The notes below the pieces were generated by a model, which did not search any database, was not told the DNA's origin, and saw nothing but the letters and a program-made list of their open reading frames with translations. This document shows, piece by piece, positions 1 to 6,746 of a stretch of DNA of 17,988 nucleotides; the stretch's first letter is position 1, and each line of letters starts with the position of its first letter. The DNA is from Rhizobium leguminosarum (GTDB lineage: Bacteria > Pseudomonadota > Alphaproteobacteria > Rhizobiales > Rhizobiaceae), in NCBI RefSeq assembly GCF_001652265.1, contig NZ_LWBS01000463.1, forward strand, positions 1-17,988, given 5' to 3'. A program made the position numbers and the translations under genes.

Positions 1-238
1 CCAGCCCGTAGACGACGCGTAGGGTCAAGCACAATGTGATCGCCAGATCCGAGTATTTCGGCTGACCGCCCCGCGATCTCCGCCTCGGCGCCGTCCATAA
101 AGCAAGGGCCTCATCACTCACCCACACAGTCAAATCACCACGTTGACGTAGGCTTTCATTATATGCCGCCCAATTCGTCACCTTAAACTTCTGCTTGGCT
201 ATCTTGTCCCGTCGGTCGGCATTGAACTTATGCGACAT
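1..238 (-). CDS. IS5-family transposase, N-terminal part, cut by the window edge
   Basis: The reverse strand reads without a stop from an ATG at 238 to the left edge, about 79 codons. The product begins MSHKFNADRRDKI and continues through TNWAAYNESLRQRGDL, SDEALALWTAPRR and RGGQPKYSDLAI to LRVVYGL. This is the start of the IS5-type DDE transposases common in alphaproteobacteria: a basic N-terminus, then a DUF4096-like DNA-binding region. The catalytic DDE part lies outside the window. A second ATG directly upstream (241) is possible, but the family start MSHKF favours 238. I could not identify the terminal inverted repeat or target duplication because only one end is present. Whether the copy is complete cannot be told. 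Confidence 0.8.
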   Translation of the reverse strand, partial: MSHKFNADRRDKIAKQKFKVTNWAAYNESLRQRGDLTVWVSDEALALWTAPRRRSRGGQPKYSDLAITLCLTLRVVYGL

Positions 239-610
239 CATCAAAACCCCGATCAGGAGACTGAAAACCAAAGCCCAATATCAGTCGCCGGGTGATCCGC
301 GCAACAACGCCATTTCCGATAGGGCATCCGCCTCCTCAGCCGATGCAGGGAATGCCATGCTCTCCGCGTTCCAGACGACGTGATCGACCAGCGTCGCTGT
401 CGACGGCTCAACGGCTGCTCCTGGATGATCCCCGGTAGTTTCTTTCATTGGTTCCAGGCGCATGATGAATGGAGTTCTGCCAACTTGAGCACGGATCGCC
501 TTTTGACAAAAGCCCGGCGCGCCGCCTGCCATCAGCTATCCACGGTACAGTACACAAGGAAGTTGAATTTCGACGCCGACCACTGCAAACAGGCACGCGG
601 AGGATTTCCC
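239..610. other. Intergenic region between the IS5 transposase and a broken secreted-protein gene
   Basis: Short overlapping ORFs occur on both strands and none has a recognisable family. It presumably holds the upstream end of the IS5 element and its junction with plasmid DNA, but no inverted repeat could be defined. The only coding candidate I would not dismiss is a 55-aa reverse-strand ORF (281-448). Confidence 0.5.
281..448 (-). CDS. Possible small hypothetical protein (55 aa)
   Basis: A reverse-strand ORF from ATG 448 to TGA 281 starts MKETTGDHPG and continues through ATLVDHVVWNAESM to ALLRGSPGD. The composition is protein-like: acidic, with GC-rich third codon positions. There is no convincing Shine-Dalgarno sequence and I recognise no family. 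It could be extended upstream to an ATG at 532, but that part is richer in Arg and Gly and less convincing. It may equally be a relic or chance ORF. It is listed only because it is the best coding candidate in this gap. Confidence 0.2.
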   Translation of the reverse strand: MKETTGDHPGAAVEPSTATLVDHVVWNAESMAFPASAEEADALSEMALLRGSPGD

Positions 611-1440
611 ATGAAATTTTTGCTCGCGTGCATGTTCGGCCACATCGCGTTCGATGCCGCCGCCACCGACTATCCCACAACTGGTATGCTATACAACCAG
701 CAGGAACTCCTCGCTGACTTATAACTGCACCATGCAGCAGAGCCAGCGTCTGCGGTGCGAGTTCATTCAGACGGCGGTGCGGAAGAAGGCAAAGCCCGCA
801 GACCTCGAGAAGAAACTTGCGGACGCCCGTGCGGGTTATCCGAACATCGTGAGCCAGTTCAAGGATCCCAAGCAGTGCGGCAGGATGTCGGCCCTGTTTT
901 CGGTCGGAAGCGGTCAGCTCGATATCGACGAAGCCCTGAAGCGCTATCCTGATCTCGCTCAGGATGCTGCGGCATTCAGGACAGGAATGGCGCGGCTCCG
1001 CGAGGAGGCGAAGACCAGCCCGGTCATGCTCGACTCCCTGAAGGCGGTCGTCACCATGTGCGATCATCCGAGCGAGGAGAATTATCTCGCGATGACGCGT
1101 GCTGACCACGCCAAGGATATGAAGACGTGTCAGGTGAGCTCGAACCCCTATACGCAGGAATTCGTCTGGGTAGCGGATCGGCAACAGCGGAGCCTGGGTG
1201 GTTTCCGCCCAGCCTGAGGGACCTTGCGGCATAGTCCAGTTGTCGCGGTTCGAGATGGACAAGGAATATCATGGCCTCTTCTGGCGGTACGTCGCCCGGA
1301 AGGCGGCGACCAATCCCACCGGAACGCTGATGCCAGGTTTCTCGTGCGCCGACGTCGATCAGGGAGAATACCTCTACGACTGGAAGAAGACGCGGTCGGA
1401 TCACATGCAGTGCGAGTTCGTGGAGTTCAGCCCGATCTGA
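611..1440 (+). pseudogene. Secreted hypothetical protein, broken by two frameshifts
   Basis: Three consecutive reading frames join into one plausible protein. Frame one starts at ATG 611 after a GAGGA ribosome site; MKFLLACMFGHIAFDAAAT looks like a signal peptide, and the frame stops at about 724. Frame two carries the main body (TYNCTMQQSQRLRCEF through DPKQCGRM to FVWVADR) and fails just after about 1171-1180. Frame three resumes with AWVVSAQPEGPCGIVQLSRF and ends EFVEFSPI at 1440. Each junction needs a one-base shift in the same direction. The combined product would be about 270 aa, exported, with several cysteines that could form disulfides. I do not recognise a family. It lies between a transposase fragment and the defence block, so decay after transfer is likely. 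Two sequencing indels remain possible. Confidence 0.6.
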
Positions 1441-1709
1441 CTTGGCTAACTGAACAAGGGTCCGCAGACGGTGCGTTCACACGCGCCGCCGCCAGACCGA
1501 TGTATGTGCCGATAAGCGGGTCGCCATATCCTCGTCATCAACAACCGGACAGAGCTGGACGTCGTCAGCGTATTCGGAACGAGATGTGCGCGAAGATGTT
1601 CATGGCGCGTGAACGAATATAGAACATCGAGGGAGGCGTCAAGGACCTTGAAATGTTCTATTAAGGGCGGTTGGGAAATGAACTCTGAGTGGTCAGAACG
1701 AGGGAAGCA

Positions 1710-2285
1710 ATGAGCAGAGGTTTCGATGGCGAGTTTGCGTCGGTCGATCTCCTACTGGGATCGGAGTGCGAAAGCCGGGGCGTGGACGGTTTCTGTCTCG
1801 CGTGGATCAAGCTCGAAAGGCAGTTGCGGAAGATCACGGCAAATCTGCTCTATCAGGCGTCGGACATCACCCGTGCCGACACGGGCAAGATCCGCGCCGC
1901 CTTGCACGATCACGGAGGTCTGTCGCACAACTCATTCATCGGGGCGATAGGACACCTGAGCGGGGTTTCTGTCAGCGACCTGATAGGAGATCGGTACAGA
2001 GGCCTGAAGAGGGAGGTCGAGGCTTCATTCCGAAATAGGCAGAAGATCTTACACGGTCAGCAGACCGACGAGAGCCTTTCGCGTGAGGCATTGATCGGCC
2101 GTATTACAGATATCCGCGAATGGTGCGAACGGCTGTCCGCCGGAGCGATGGACCGCTTTGGCTACGACGGTTTTTCCGGTCCGACTTCGCTGTTCAAGAC
2201 AAACCGGGGAGACGTAATCGCTGCTGTCGACAAGGCGGTGAAAAGGAGAGGATGGCAGGAATACGCAAAGACCTTTCAACGGTGA
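1710..2285 (+). CDS. HEPN-like protein with an RxxxxH motif (191 aa)
   Basis: Start ATG 1710 is chosen over an in-frame GTG at 1689 because GAGGGA lies a few bases upstream of it. The protein looks all-helical. It has a central segment with FRNRQKILHGQ at about residues 107-117. Arg110-x4-His115 (or Arg108-x6-His115) matches the Rx4-6H signature of HEPN-fold proteins, many of which are RNases in toxin-antitoxin, abortive-infection or CRISPR-associated settings. A helical region (AWIKLERQLRKITANLLYQ, about 31-49) precedes it, as expected for a HEPN bundle. No partner antitoxin is adjacent. The gene is convergent with the ImmA-type peptidase gene, whose end is 53 bp away. It could be an effector of the neighbouring defence block or an independent cargo gene. 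The HEPN assignment is motif-based only. Confidence 0.6.
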   Translation: MSRGFDGEFASVDLLLGSECESRGVDGFCLAWIKLERQLRKITANLLYQASDITRADTGKIRAALHDHGGLSHNSFIGAIGHLSGVSVSDLIGDRYRGLKREVEASFRNRQKILHGQQTDESLSREALIGRITDIREWCERLSAGAMDRFGYDGFSGPTSLFKTNRGDVIAAVDKAVKRRGWQEYAKTFQR

Positions 2286-2338
2286 AACGGCTAGACAGAA
2301 TTAGCGATGTTAGCGCGTATGCCGTGGTTCCGCTATTT

Positions 2339-3124
2339 TCAGCCGACCATATTCGGGTCTAGGTTGAGGATCGTTACAATGCCCTCTCCAGGTATCCGGA
2401 ACGACTGCTCGGTGATCCCATACCTGGCTGCGGAAGCCTTATCGAACCACGCGTCCGCCCCGATTTTACGGGGGAAGCGCTGCTCTTCCTGGTTCTGACT
2501 GTGGAGTAATTCGAACGCGAAGCTGTCCGCATCCAATTCCTCCCTCGGGAACCATCGGGTGTTCATCTTGGGAGCAGATCTGTGCCATTTCCTCCCGTTG
2601 GCGCCGTGACAGATGACCATCGATGCCGGATAGATGTTGCTGTCGATCATCCTAATCAGCGTGGCGGTGAGGCTAGTTTTGAACGCTCCGGCCACTTCTT
2701 TCAGCGAATTGAGGTTCAATGTTCGATGCTTGCGGCATTCGGTCTTAAACATGGGCCACGGCATCAAGAGATCAGCCGCATATTGATCAGCAGCGCGTTC
2801 GACATTGTTGGTTTGCGAAAACTTGCCGATGTCGGTCGAGCGGCACGCGACCGTTTCTCCTCGATGATGAGCCCAATGGCCAAGTTCATGTGCAATAGAG
2901 AAGCGCTCGCGTTGAGGCATGCCCCCTGGGTTTACGGAGATGATGCCCTTGTTTCCGAGGCCTGTGATCATTGCCTCGCAGCATTTGAGGCAGCGACGTT
3001 TCACACGAAGTCCGACATAGTAAGCAATTGCTTCCACATCGATATCGCGCGGTTCGGTAATTCCCAGGGAACGAAGTAGTGCTTCTGGCGACAAATTAGT
3101 TGGAATTGGATCAATTCTCTTCAT
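2339..3124 (-). CDS. ImmA/IrrE-family zinc metallopeptidase (261 aa)
   Basis: The catalytic motif IAHELGHWAHH is an HExxH zinc site. Downstream ERAADQYAADLLMP is the conserved second segment of the ImmA/IrrE (DUF955) family, with an acidic third ligand. Proteins of this family cleave repressors or regulators, as ImmA does with ImmR and IrrE/PprI with DdrO. I chose ATG 3124 (MKRIDPIPTN) because the family-like sequence begins there and it overlaps the end of the upstream gene by 14 bp. The longer frame reaching 3271 reads through that coding region and is not credible. It is the last gene of the leftward trio (sigma-like, acidic protein, peptidase), so a regulator in this locus is its likely target. 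About 100 residues after the zinc site are of no recognised domain. Confidence 0.85.
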   Translation of the reverse strand: MKRIDPIPTNLSPEALLRSLGITEPRDIDVEAIAYYVGLRVKRRCLKCCEAMITGLGNKGIISVNPGGMPQRERFSIAHELGHWAHHRGETVACRSTDIGKFSQTNNVERAADQYAADLLMPWPMFKTECRKHRTLNLNSLKEVAGAFKTSLTATLIRMIDSNIYPASMVICHGANGRKWHRSAPKMNTRWFPREELDADSFAFELLHSQNQEEQRFPRKIGADAWFDKASAARYGITEQSFRIPGEGIVTILNLDPNMVG

Positions 3125-3488
3125 TGTCGTTATCTTCGTCTTCCAATTCTGCCAGATCTTCAAGAATTGCTTCGAGATCACCGTCCATAGAACCATCACC
3201 AAAACGAGCAGCGAGCGTGAGGCCTGCAGTGGCATCGCCACCCTTCGCACGATCATAGCGACGCTTCGCACGTTCCTTATCGATACTGCTTACGTTGCTG
3301 GACATGTTGCTAGAAAAGGCCCCAGCTCGAGCGCGCTCCAAGCGCGACTTTGCAAGTCTTGCGTCCGCCTGCTGAATTGCGTCTTTGAATATATCCAAAT
3401 CTCCTTCATCTTCGGGGCTGACGGGCGTGTCATCCGAGAAAATGAAGTCGATAAGGCTATCCAAAGCGCCCTTCTTCTTGTCGCCCAT
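3111..3488 (-). CDS. Acidic hypothetical protein between sigma-like and ImmA-type genes (125 aa)
   Basis: The start is ATG 3488, overlapping the sigma-like gene's stop as TGATG, with GGAAGGA about eight bases upstream; a GTG at 3491 is the alternative. The product begins MGDKKKGALDSLIDFIF, has a charged middle rich in Arg, Lys and Ala that is probably helical (KERAKRRYDRAKGGDA), and ends in a strongly acidic tail (EDLAELEDEDNDNEEN). There are no cysteines and no membrane segment. I recognise no family. Its position between a sigma factor and a regulatory-type protease makes a sigma-binding regulator or protease substrate an attractive guess, but nothing in the sequence proves it. Confidence 0.75.
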   Translation of the reverse strand: MGDKKKGALDSLIDFIFSDDTPVSPEDEGDLDIFKDAIQQADARLAKSRLERARAGAFSSNMSSNVSSIDKERAKRRYDRAKGGDATAGLTLAARFGDGSMDGDLEAILEDLAELEDEDNDNEEN

Positions 3489-4075
3489 CACGACTGTCCT
3501 TCCTTCGCGCCGAATTCGGCGGCCAGTTTCTTGAGCTCGCGGTTGAGTCGGGTGCGCAGCGCCTCTAGGCGCTTGGCGTCGACCCCGATCGCCTCCTGCA
3601 AGTCCTTTCCAATCAAATTCTCTCGGATCCCCATGAGGAGCAGTTCCATCTCCTCATCTCCCGAGAACCGCGCTTCCAGGCTCGAAAGCACCTGCTCGTT
3701 CCTGATTTTCTCGGCCAGTTCTCCATCGTCCTCTTCGATGGTTATCGTGTCGAGATGCTCGGAGGTGACGATAGCCGAGCCTTTGTTACGGCGCACGAGC
3801 TTTCTCTCCTCGGGAAGAAAGTCTCCGTCGGAGGCAAGGCTTCGAACCACGCCTTTGAGGAACTGAATGAACGTCTTGCTCGTGCGCCATTTCCGGCGCC
3901 CTTCGGCGATCCTGACATAGGCTTCGCTGATGAGCTCATTCGGCGTTGCAAACCCCGACCCCGCCAAGCAAGCGCGTGCCGACCCTACGAGGTTGCGCTG
4001 CTCTTCTTTGGAGAGCTGCCGGAACGCTGCGATGGCCTCGTCCGGAGAGTGATATTCGTCGTCAGGCTGATCCAC
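3488..4075 (-). CDS. Sigma-70/ECF-like RNA polymerase sigma factor (195 aa)
   Basis: The region around residues 40-85 (ELISEAYVRIAEGRRKW, then FIQFLKGVVRSLASD) matches the pattern of sigma region 2. A C-terminal helix-turn-helix (about 148-185: LIGKDLQEAIGVDAKRLEALR, then RLNRELKKL) resembles region 4. Region 3 is absent, as in ECF sigma factors, and the linker is acidic. The GTG start at 4075 has GGAGG five bases away. No other in-frame start exists nearby, although an out-of-frame ATG at 4101 has a better ribosome site. It is the first gene of the leftward trio, and the shared palindrome lies just upstream. It probably directs RNA polymerase to the divergent promoters in that palindrome. 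It could instead be a sigma-like DNA-binding protein of other function. Confidence 0.7.
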   Translation of the reverse strand: MDQPDDEYHSPDEAIAAFRQLSKEEQRNLVGSARACLAGSGFATPNELISEAYVRIAEGRRKWRTSKTFIQFLKGVVRSLASDGDFLPEERKLVRRNKGSAIVTSEHLDTITIEEDDGELAEKIRNEQVLSSLEARFSGDEEMELLLMGIRENLIGKDLQEAIGVDAKRLEALRTRLNRELKKLAAEFGAKEGQS

Positions 4076-4101
4076 CTGCTCCTCCGCATTTTCTTCCGCA
4101 T
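3985..4101 (-). CDS. Possible 38-aa leader peptide overlapping the sigma-like gene start
   Basis: ATG 4101 follows a near-perfect AAGGAGGAG (4110-4118) at good spacing. It opens a frame MRKKMRRSRWISL ending at TAG 3985, so it overlaps the first 30 codons of the sigma-like gene in another frame. The peptide is very basic. It could be a translational leader limiting sigma synthesis. It could also show that the true sigma start is here and that a frameshift or sequencing error separates them. The coding evidence is only the ribosome site. Confidence 0.2.
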   Translation of the reverse strand: MRKKMRRSRWISLTTNITLRTRPSQRSGSSPKKSSATS

Positions 4102-4130
4102 GTGTCGATCTCCTCCTTGATCTTCACTCC

Positions 4131-4200
4131 GTTTGCGCACGGGAACGAGGATTCCGACAAACTTTTTTTCGTGTCGGAATCCTCGGCTCGGCGCGCAAAC
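4131..4200. promoter_or_regulatory. 70-bp palindrome with two mirror-image outward promoter-like elements
   Basis: The block TGTCGGAATCCTCG, then seven variable bases, then GCGCAAAC occurs once on each strand, pointing outward from a T-rich centre at 4165.5. Inner arms are 4146-4159 and 4172-4185 (14/14 bp complementary); outer arms are 4131-4138 and 4193-4200 (8/8 bp). GGAAT followed after 15 bases by CAAAC has the spacing of ECF -35 and -10 elements. Predicted transcription starts near 4207 and 4124 would leave about 45- and 49-base leaders to the Ubl and sigma-like genes. The centre is nearly equidistant from both start codons (87 and 90 bp). An operator for a dimeric repressor is the alternative. 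Confidence 0.7.
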
Positions 4201-4251
4201 AAGGTGGACGACTTGTCCTCCCAAAACTCCATCAACTAGGAATCACAGACG

Positions 4252-5352
4252 ATGACTATCGAACATCAGGAAACGGACCGCGGCAAGAACACCACTGTCG
4301 AAATCGCGGGCCTTGACCTCAACTTCCACGCTTTTCCGCTGGATACCAACACGCCTACGGGTGGCAAGATTGCAAAGGCCGCTGGCTTCAACTCGGACCA
4401 ATACCCCTACATTCTTCAGTGGCGTGACGACGGCGATCTCGAAGAACTCCGTGCGCAGGAAGAAGCCGACCTCGGCAAGGGTACGAAGTTCATCGTTGCG
4501 GCAAGCGACGGCAGCAACCGCATTGCGATTGAAGGCGAAGGCCTCGATTGGCCTTCTGACGAGATCTCTGGCGCGGTCGTCCGCAAGCTCGGACGTATTC
4601 CGGGCGACCGCTCTATCTACCTCGAGCGCACCGACGAGCCGGACCGCCTGACCGAAGATGGCGACATCATCAAGATCAAGAAGGGCGGCATCGAACAGTT
4701 CCGCAGCCGGAAGCCCGAAGTCTGGGAATTGAATGTGCAGGGCAAGAAGATCGTCTCTGCCACGCCTGTCATTTCCGTGGTTGATGCGCTTACCCGCGCG
4801 GGATTCGATCCGAACGCCTGGATCATCATCCTCAAGGTCGCAGGCCAGCCCAAGCGTCAGCTTTCGGTTGGTGGCGAGATCGACCTGCGCGCGCCGGGCA
4901 TCGAGAAGATCCGCCTGACTGCAAAGGACGTGAGCAACGGAGAGGCGCGCACTGCGCCTTCCCGTGACTTTGCCCTTCAAGAAGCGGACGAGTCCTATCT
5001 GGACGACCTTGGCCTTCGCTGGGAGACCCGCAGCGACGGCCACCGCTGGCTGATCATTCAAGACTATCCGGTTCCTGCTGGTTACACGGTCACGACTACG
5101 ACGCTCGCGCTGATGATCCCGCCCACTTACCCACAGGCGCAGATCGACATGTTCTATGCTTATCCGCCTCTGCAACGGGCCAACGGAGCAGCTATCCCTG
5201 CGACCGAGGCGCTGCAGAGCATCGTCGGCTTGTCCTTCCAGCGCTGGTCGCGCCACCGCGGCAGTGTCGTCCCGTGGAATCCCCAGGGCGACAACGTGGT
5301 CACCCACCTCGCACTGGTCGATTCTTCTCTTACGCATGAGGTCGGCGAATGA
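4252..5352 (+). CDS. Triple ubiquitin-like (multi-ubiquitin) protein fused to a cysteine-less E2-like domain (366 aa)
   Basis: Three beta-grasp repeats of the Multi_ubiq type are visible at about residues 15-85, 88-146 and 156-227. A C-terminal E2/UBC-like domain covers about 245-366: PPTYPQAQIDMFY resembles the YP segment of E2 folds, and RWSRHRGSVVPWNPQGDNVVTHL matches the conserved W-x-x-H ... W-x-P-x-x-D-x-x-x-x-H-L block of the prokaryotic E2 family fused to multi-ubiquitin. No cysteine occurs anywhere, so a classical thioester is impossible. The second repeat ends DIIKIKKGG (138-146), like ubiquitin's LRLRGG tail. It is the first gene of the rightward operon, its stop overlapping the next start (ATGA). 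A weak AGGA site precedes the ATG. It is probably both modifier and E2-like scaffold. The domain calls come from pattern recognition. Confidence 0.85.
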   Translation: MTIEHQETDRGKNTTVEIAGLDLNFHAFPLDTNTPTGGKIAKAAGFNSDQYPYILQWRDDGDLEELRAQEEADLGKGTKFIVAASDGSNRIAIEGEGLDWPSDEISGAVVRKLGRIPGDRSIYLERTDEPDRLTEDGDIIKIKKGGIEQFRSRKPEVWELNVQGKKIVSATPVISVVDALTRAGFDPNAWIIILKVAGQPKRQLSVGGEIDLRAPGIEKIRLTAKDVSNGEARTAPSRDFALQEADESYLDDLGLRWETRSDGHRWLIIQDYPVPAGYTVTTTTLALMIPPTYPQAQIDMFYAYPPLQRANGAAIPATEALQSIVGLSFQRWSRHRGSVVPWNPQGDNVVTHLALVDSSLTHEVGE

Positions 5353-6746
5353 TGCCGGAACGCACCCTCGCGATGGATGGCGTCACGCACGCCATCCTGA
5401 AAGCTCACCTGCTCTACGACGGCAACGAGGCCGCGGCGATCCTGATCTGTGCGCCCTCGCCCGGCCCCCGTCAGCGTTTTGTTGTCCGTCATGCTCTGCT
5501 TGTGCCGCACGATGCCTGCCCCGTTCGCAGGCCGGATGCCATTGTGTGGCCGGGCGCCTACATCGAAGACGCTATCGATATTGCCGAACCTGACGGACTC
5601 GTCGTCATCCTGCTTCATTCCCATCCGGGTGGCTGGCTGCAGTTCTCGCATATCGACAACGAAAGCGATGCGCGGGTGATCCCCGGCCTGTTCGAAGCCT
5701 TCGGAGATTGCCACGGCTCGGCGATCATGACTCCCGAAGGGGCAGTTCGTGCTCGCCTGTACGCTCCCGACATGACTTCGCATCCCGTGGATCTGGTGAC
5801 GGTCGCCGGCGACGACATCAGCTACTGGTGGAATGATCGCATCGTCAACGGCGTCCCGGCTGGTCGGCCTTTAGCCTTCACGGGTTTGATGACCCAGGAA
5901 CTCTCTCGCCTGTCCGCGGCCGTAATCGGCGTATCTGGAACGGGGTCGATTTCCGCCGAGCAGGTTGCGCGCCTTGGCTTCGGGTCTGTTACCCTCGTCG
6001 ACCCTGACAAGATCGAAAAGAAGAACCTTAACCGTATCCTCAATGCGACTCGCGCCGATGCCGAGCAAGGTCGTTCGAAGGTCGACATGTTCTCCGCTGC
6101 CATTGCCGAATACCGCGGTGACGGGGTTGCCGCCAACATCTGCGACACCCTCGGAACCAGGGAAGCAATCGAGGCTGTTGGCCAATGCGATGTCATCTTC
6201 TGCTGCGTGGATAGCAAGGAAGGTCGCCAGTACGCCGACCTGATCGCATCAGCGTTCCTCATCCCGCTTTTCGATGTTGGCGTTACGATCCCGACGTTCC
6301 TCGATGACGGCAAGATCGCCATCGCCGATGTCAGCGGGCGGATCGACTACATCCAACCCGGCGGCTCGACGCTTTCCGATCGTGGCGTGTACACGCAGGA
6401 AAGCTTGCGCGCCGAGTACCTGCAGCGGACGGATCCGGACGCATACCGGGACGAGATCGCTGCAGGCTACATCAAGGGTATCCTCGAAGAGGCACCTTCT
6501 GTGATCACCCTCAACATGCGGGCCTCCGCTGCAATGGTGAACGAGTTCATCGCTCGCGCCTACCCTTATCGGCAGGAGACGAACCGAAACTACGCCCGGG
6601 TCTCATTTAGCCTCGCGGCCTGCGATGAGGATCATTACGCGGAGGACGACTTCGATCGGGACGAAAACTCGCTGCTCGGTCGGGGAGCTGCCGAGCCACT
6701 GCTTGGCCTGCCGCTGTTTCGCAAATCAAAGAAGGTCGCCGCATGA
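5349..6746 (+). CDS. JAB/JAMM metalloprotease fused to ThiF/E1-like adenylyltransferase (465 aa)
   Basis: The N-terminal JAB domain (about 1-150) has H90-S-H92-P, seven residues on S100-x-x-D103, plus Glu27 in the first strand: a complete JAMM zinc site for isopeptidase or Ubl-processing activity. The C-terminal E1 domain (about 180-425) has the nucleotide loop IGVSGTGS (193-200), LVDPDKIEKKNLNR (216-229) and CDVIFCCVDS (280-289). Where ThiF/E1 proteins often show PGGxCxxC, this one has PGG-STLSD (337-344), so the usual loop cysteine is missing. Cys425 in SLAACDED is one remaining candidate. The start overlaps the previous stop by four bases. It probably adenylates and/or processes the Ubl protein and reverses conjugation. 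The E1 half may have an atypical mechanism. Confidence 0.88.
   Translation: MMPERTLAMDGVTHAILKAHLLYDGNEAAAILICAPSPGPRQRFVVRHALLVPHDACPVRRPDAIVWPGAYIEDAIDIAEPDGLVVILLHSHPGGWLQFSHIDNESDARVIPGLFEAFGDCHGSAIMTPEGAVRARLYAPDMTSHPVDLVTVAGDDISYWWNDRIVNGVPAGRPLAFTGLMTQELSRLSAAVIGVSGTGSISAEQVARLGFGSVTLVDPDKIEKKNLNRILNATRADAEQGRSKVDMFSAAIAEYRGDGVAANICDTLGTREAIEAVGQCDVIFCCVDSKEGRQYADLIASAFLIPLFDVGVTIPTFLDDGKIAIADVSGRIDYIQPGGSTLSDRGVYTQESLRAEYLQRTDPDAYRDEIAAGYIKGILEEAPSVITLNMRASAAMVNEFIARAYPYRQETNRNYARVSFSLAACDEDHYAEDDFDRDENSLLGRGAAEPLLGLPLFRKSKKVAA

Noticed and set aside
408..1262. 284-aa reverse-strand ORF
   Set aside because: Arg-rich antisense frame across the broken secreted-protein gene, whose three pieces read as a better protein.
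1528..1710. Open frame reading ILVINNRTELDVVSVFGT
   Set aside because: The first residues look protein-like, but the rest is Arg/Cys-rich, without a start or ribosome site; at best a relic I cannot assign.
3125..3271. 49-residue N-terminal extension of the ImmA-type peptidase
   Set aside because: It runs through the coding end of the 125-aa gene in another frame; ATG 3124 fits family length and operon overlap.
4243..5337. 364-aa reverse-strand ORF opposite the Ubl-E2 gene
   Set aside because: Mirror frame of a GC-rich coding gene; the forward strand has clear Ubl and E2 patterns and overlapping operon structure.
5335..5352. C-terminal processing site on the Ubl-E2 fusion
   Set aside because: The protein ends HEVGE after the E2-like domain; there is no terminal diglycine, so classical C-terminal maturation is not supported.
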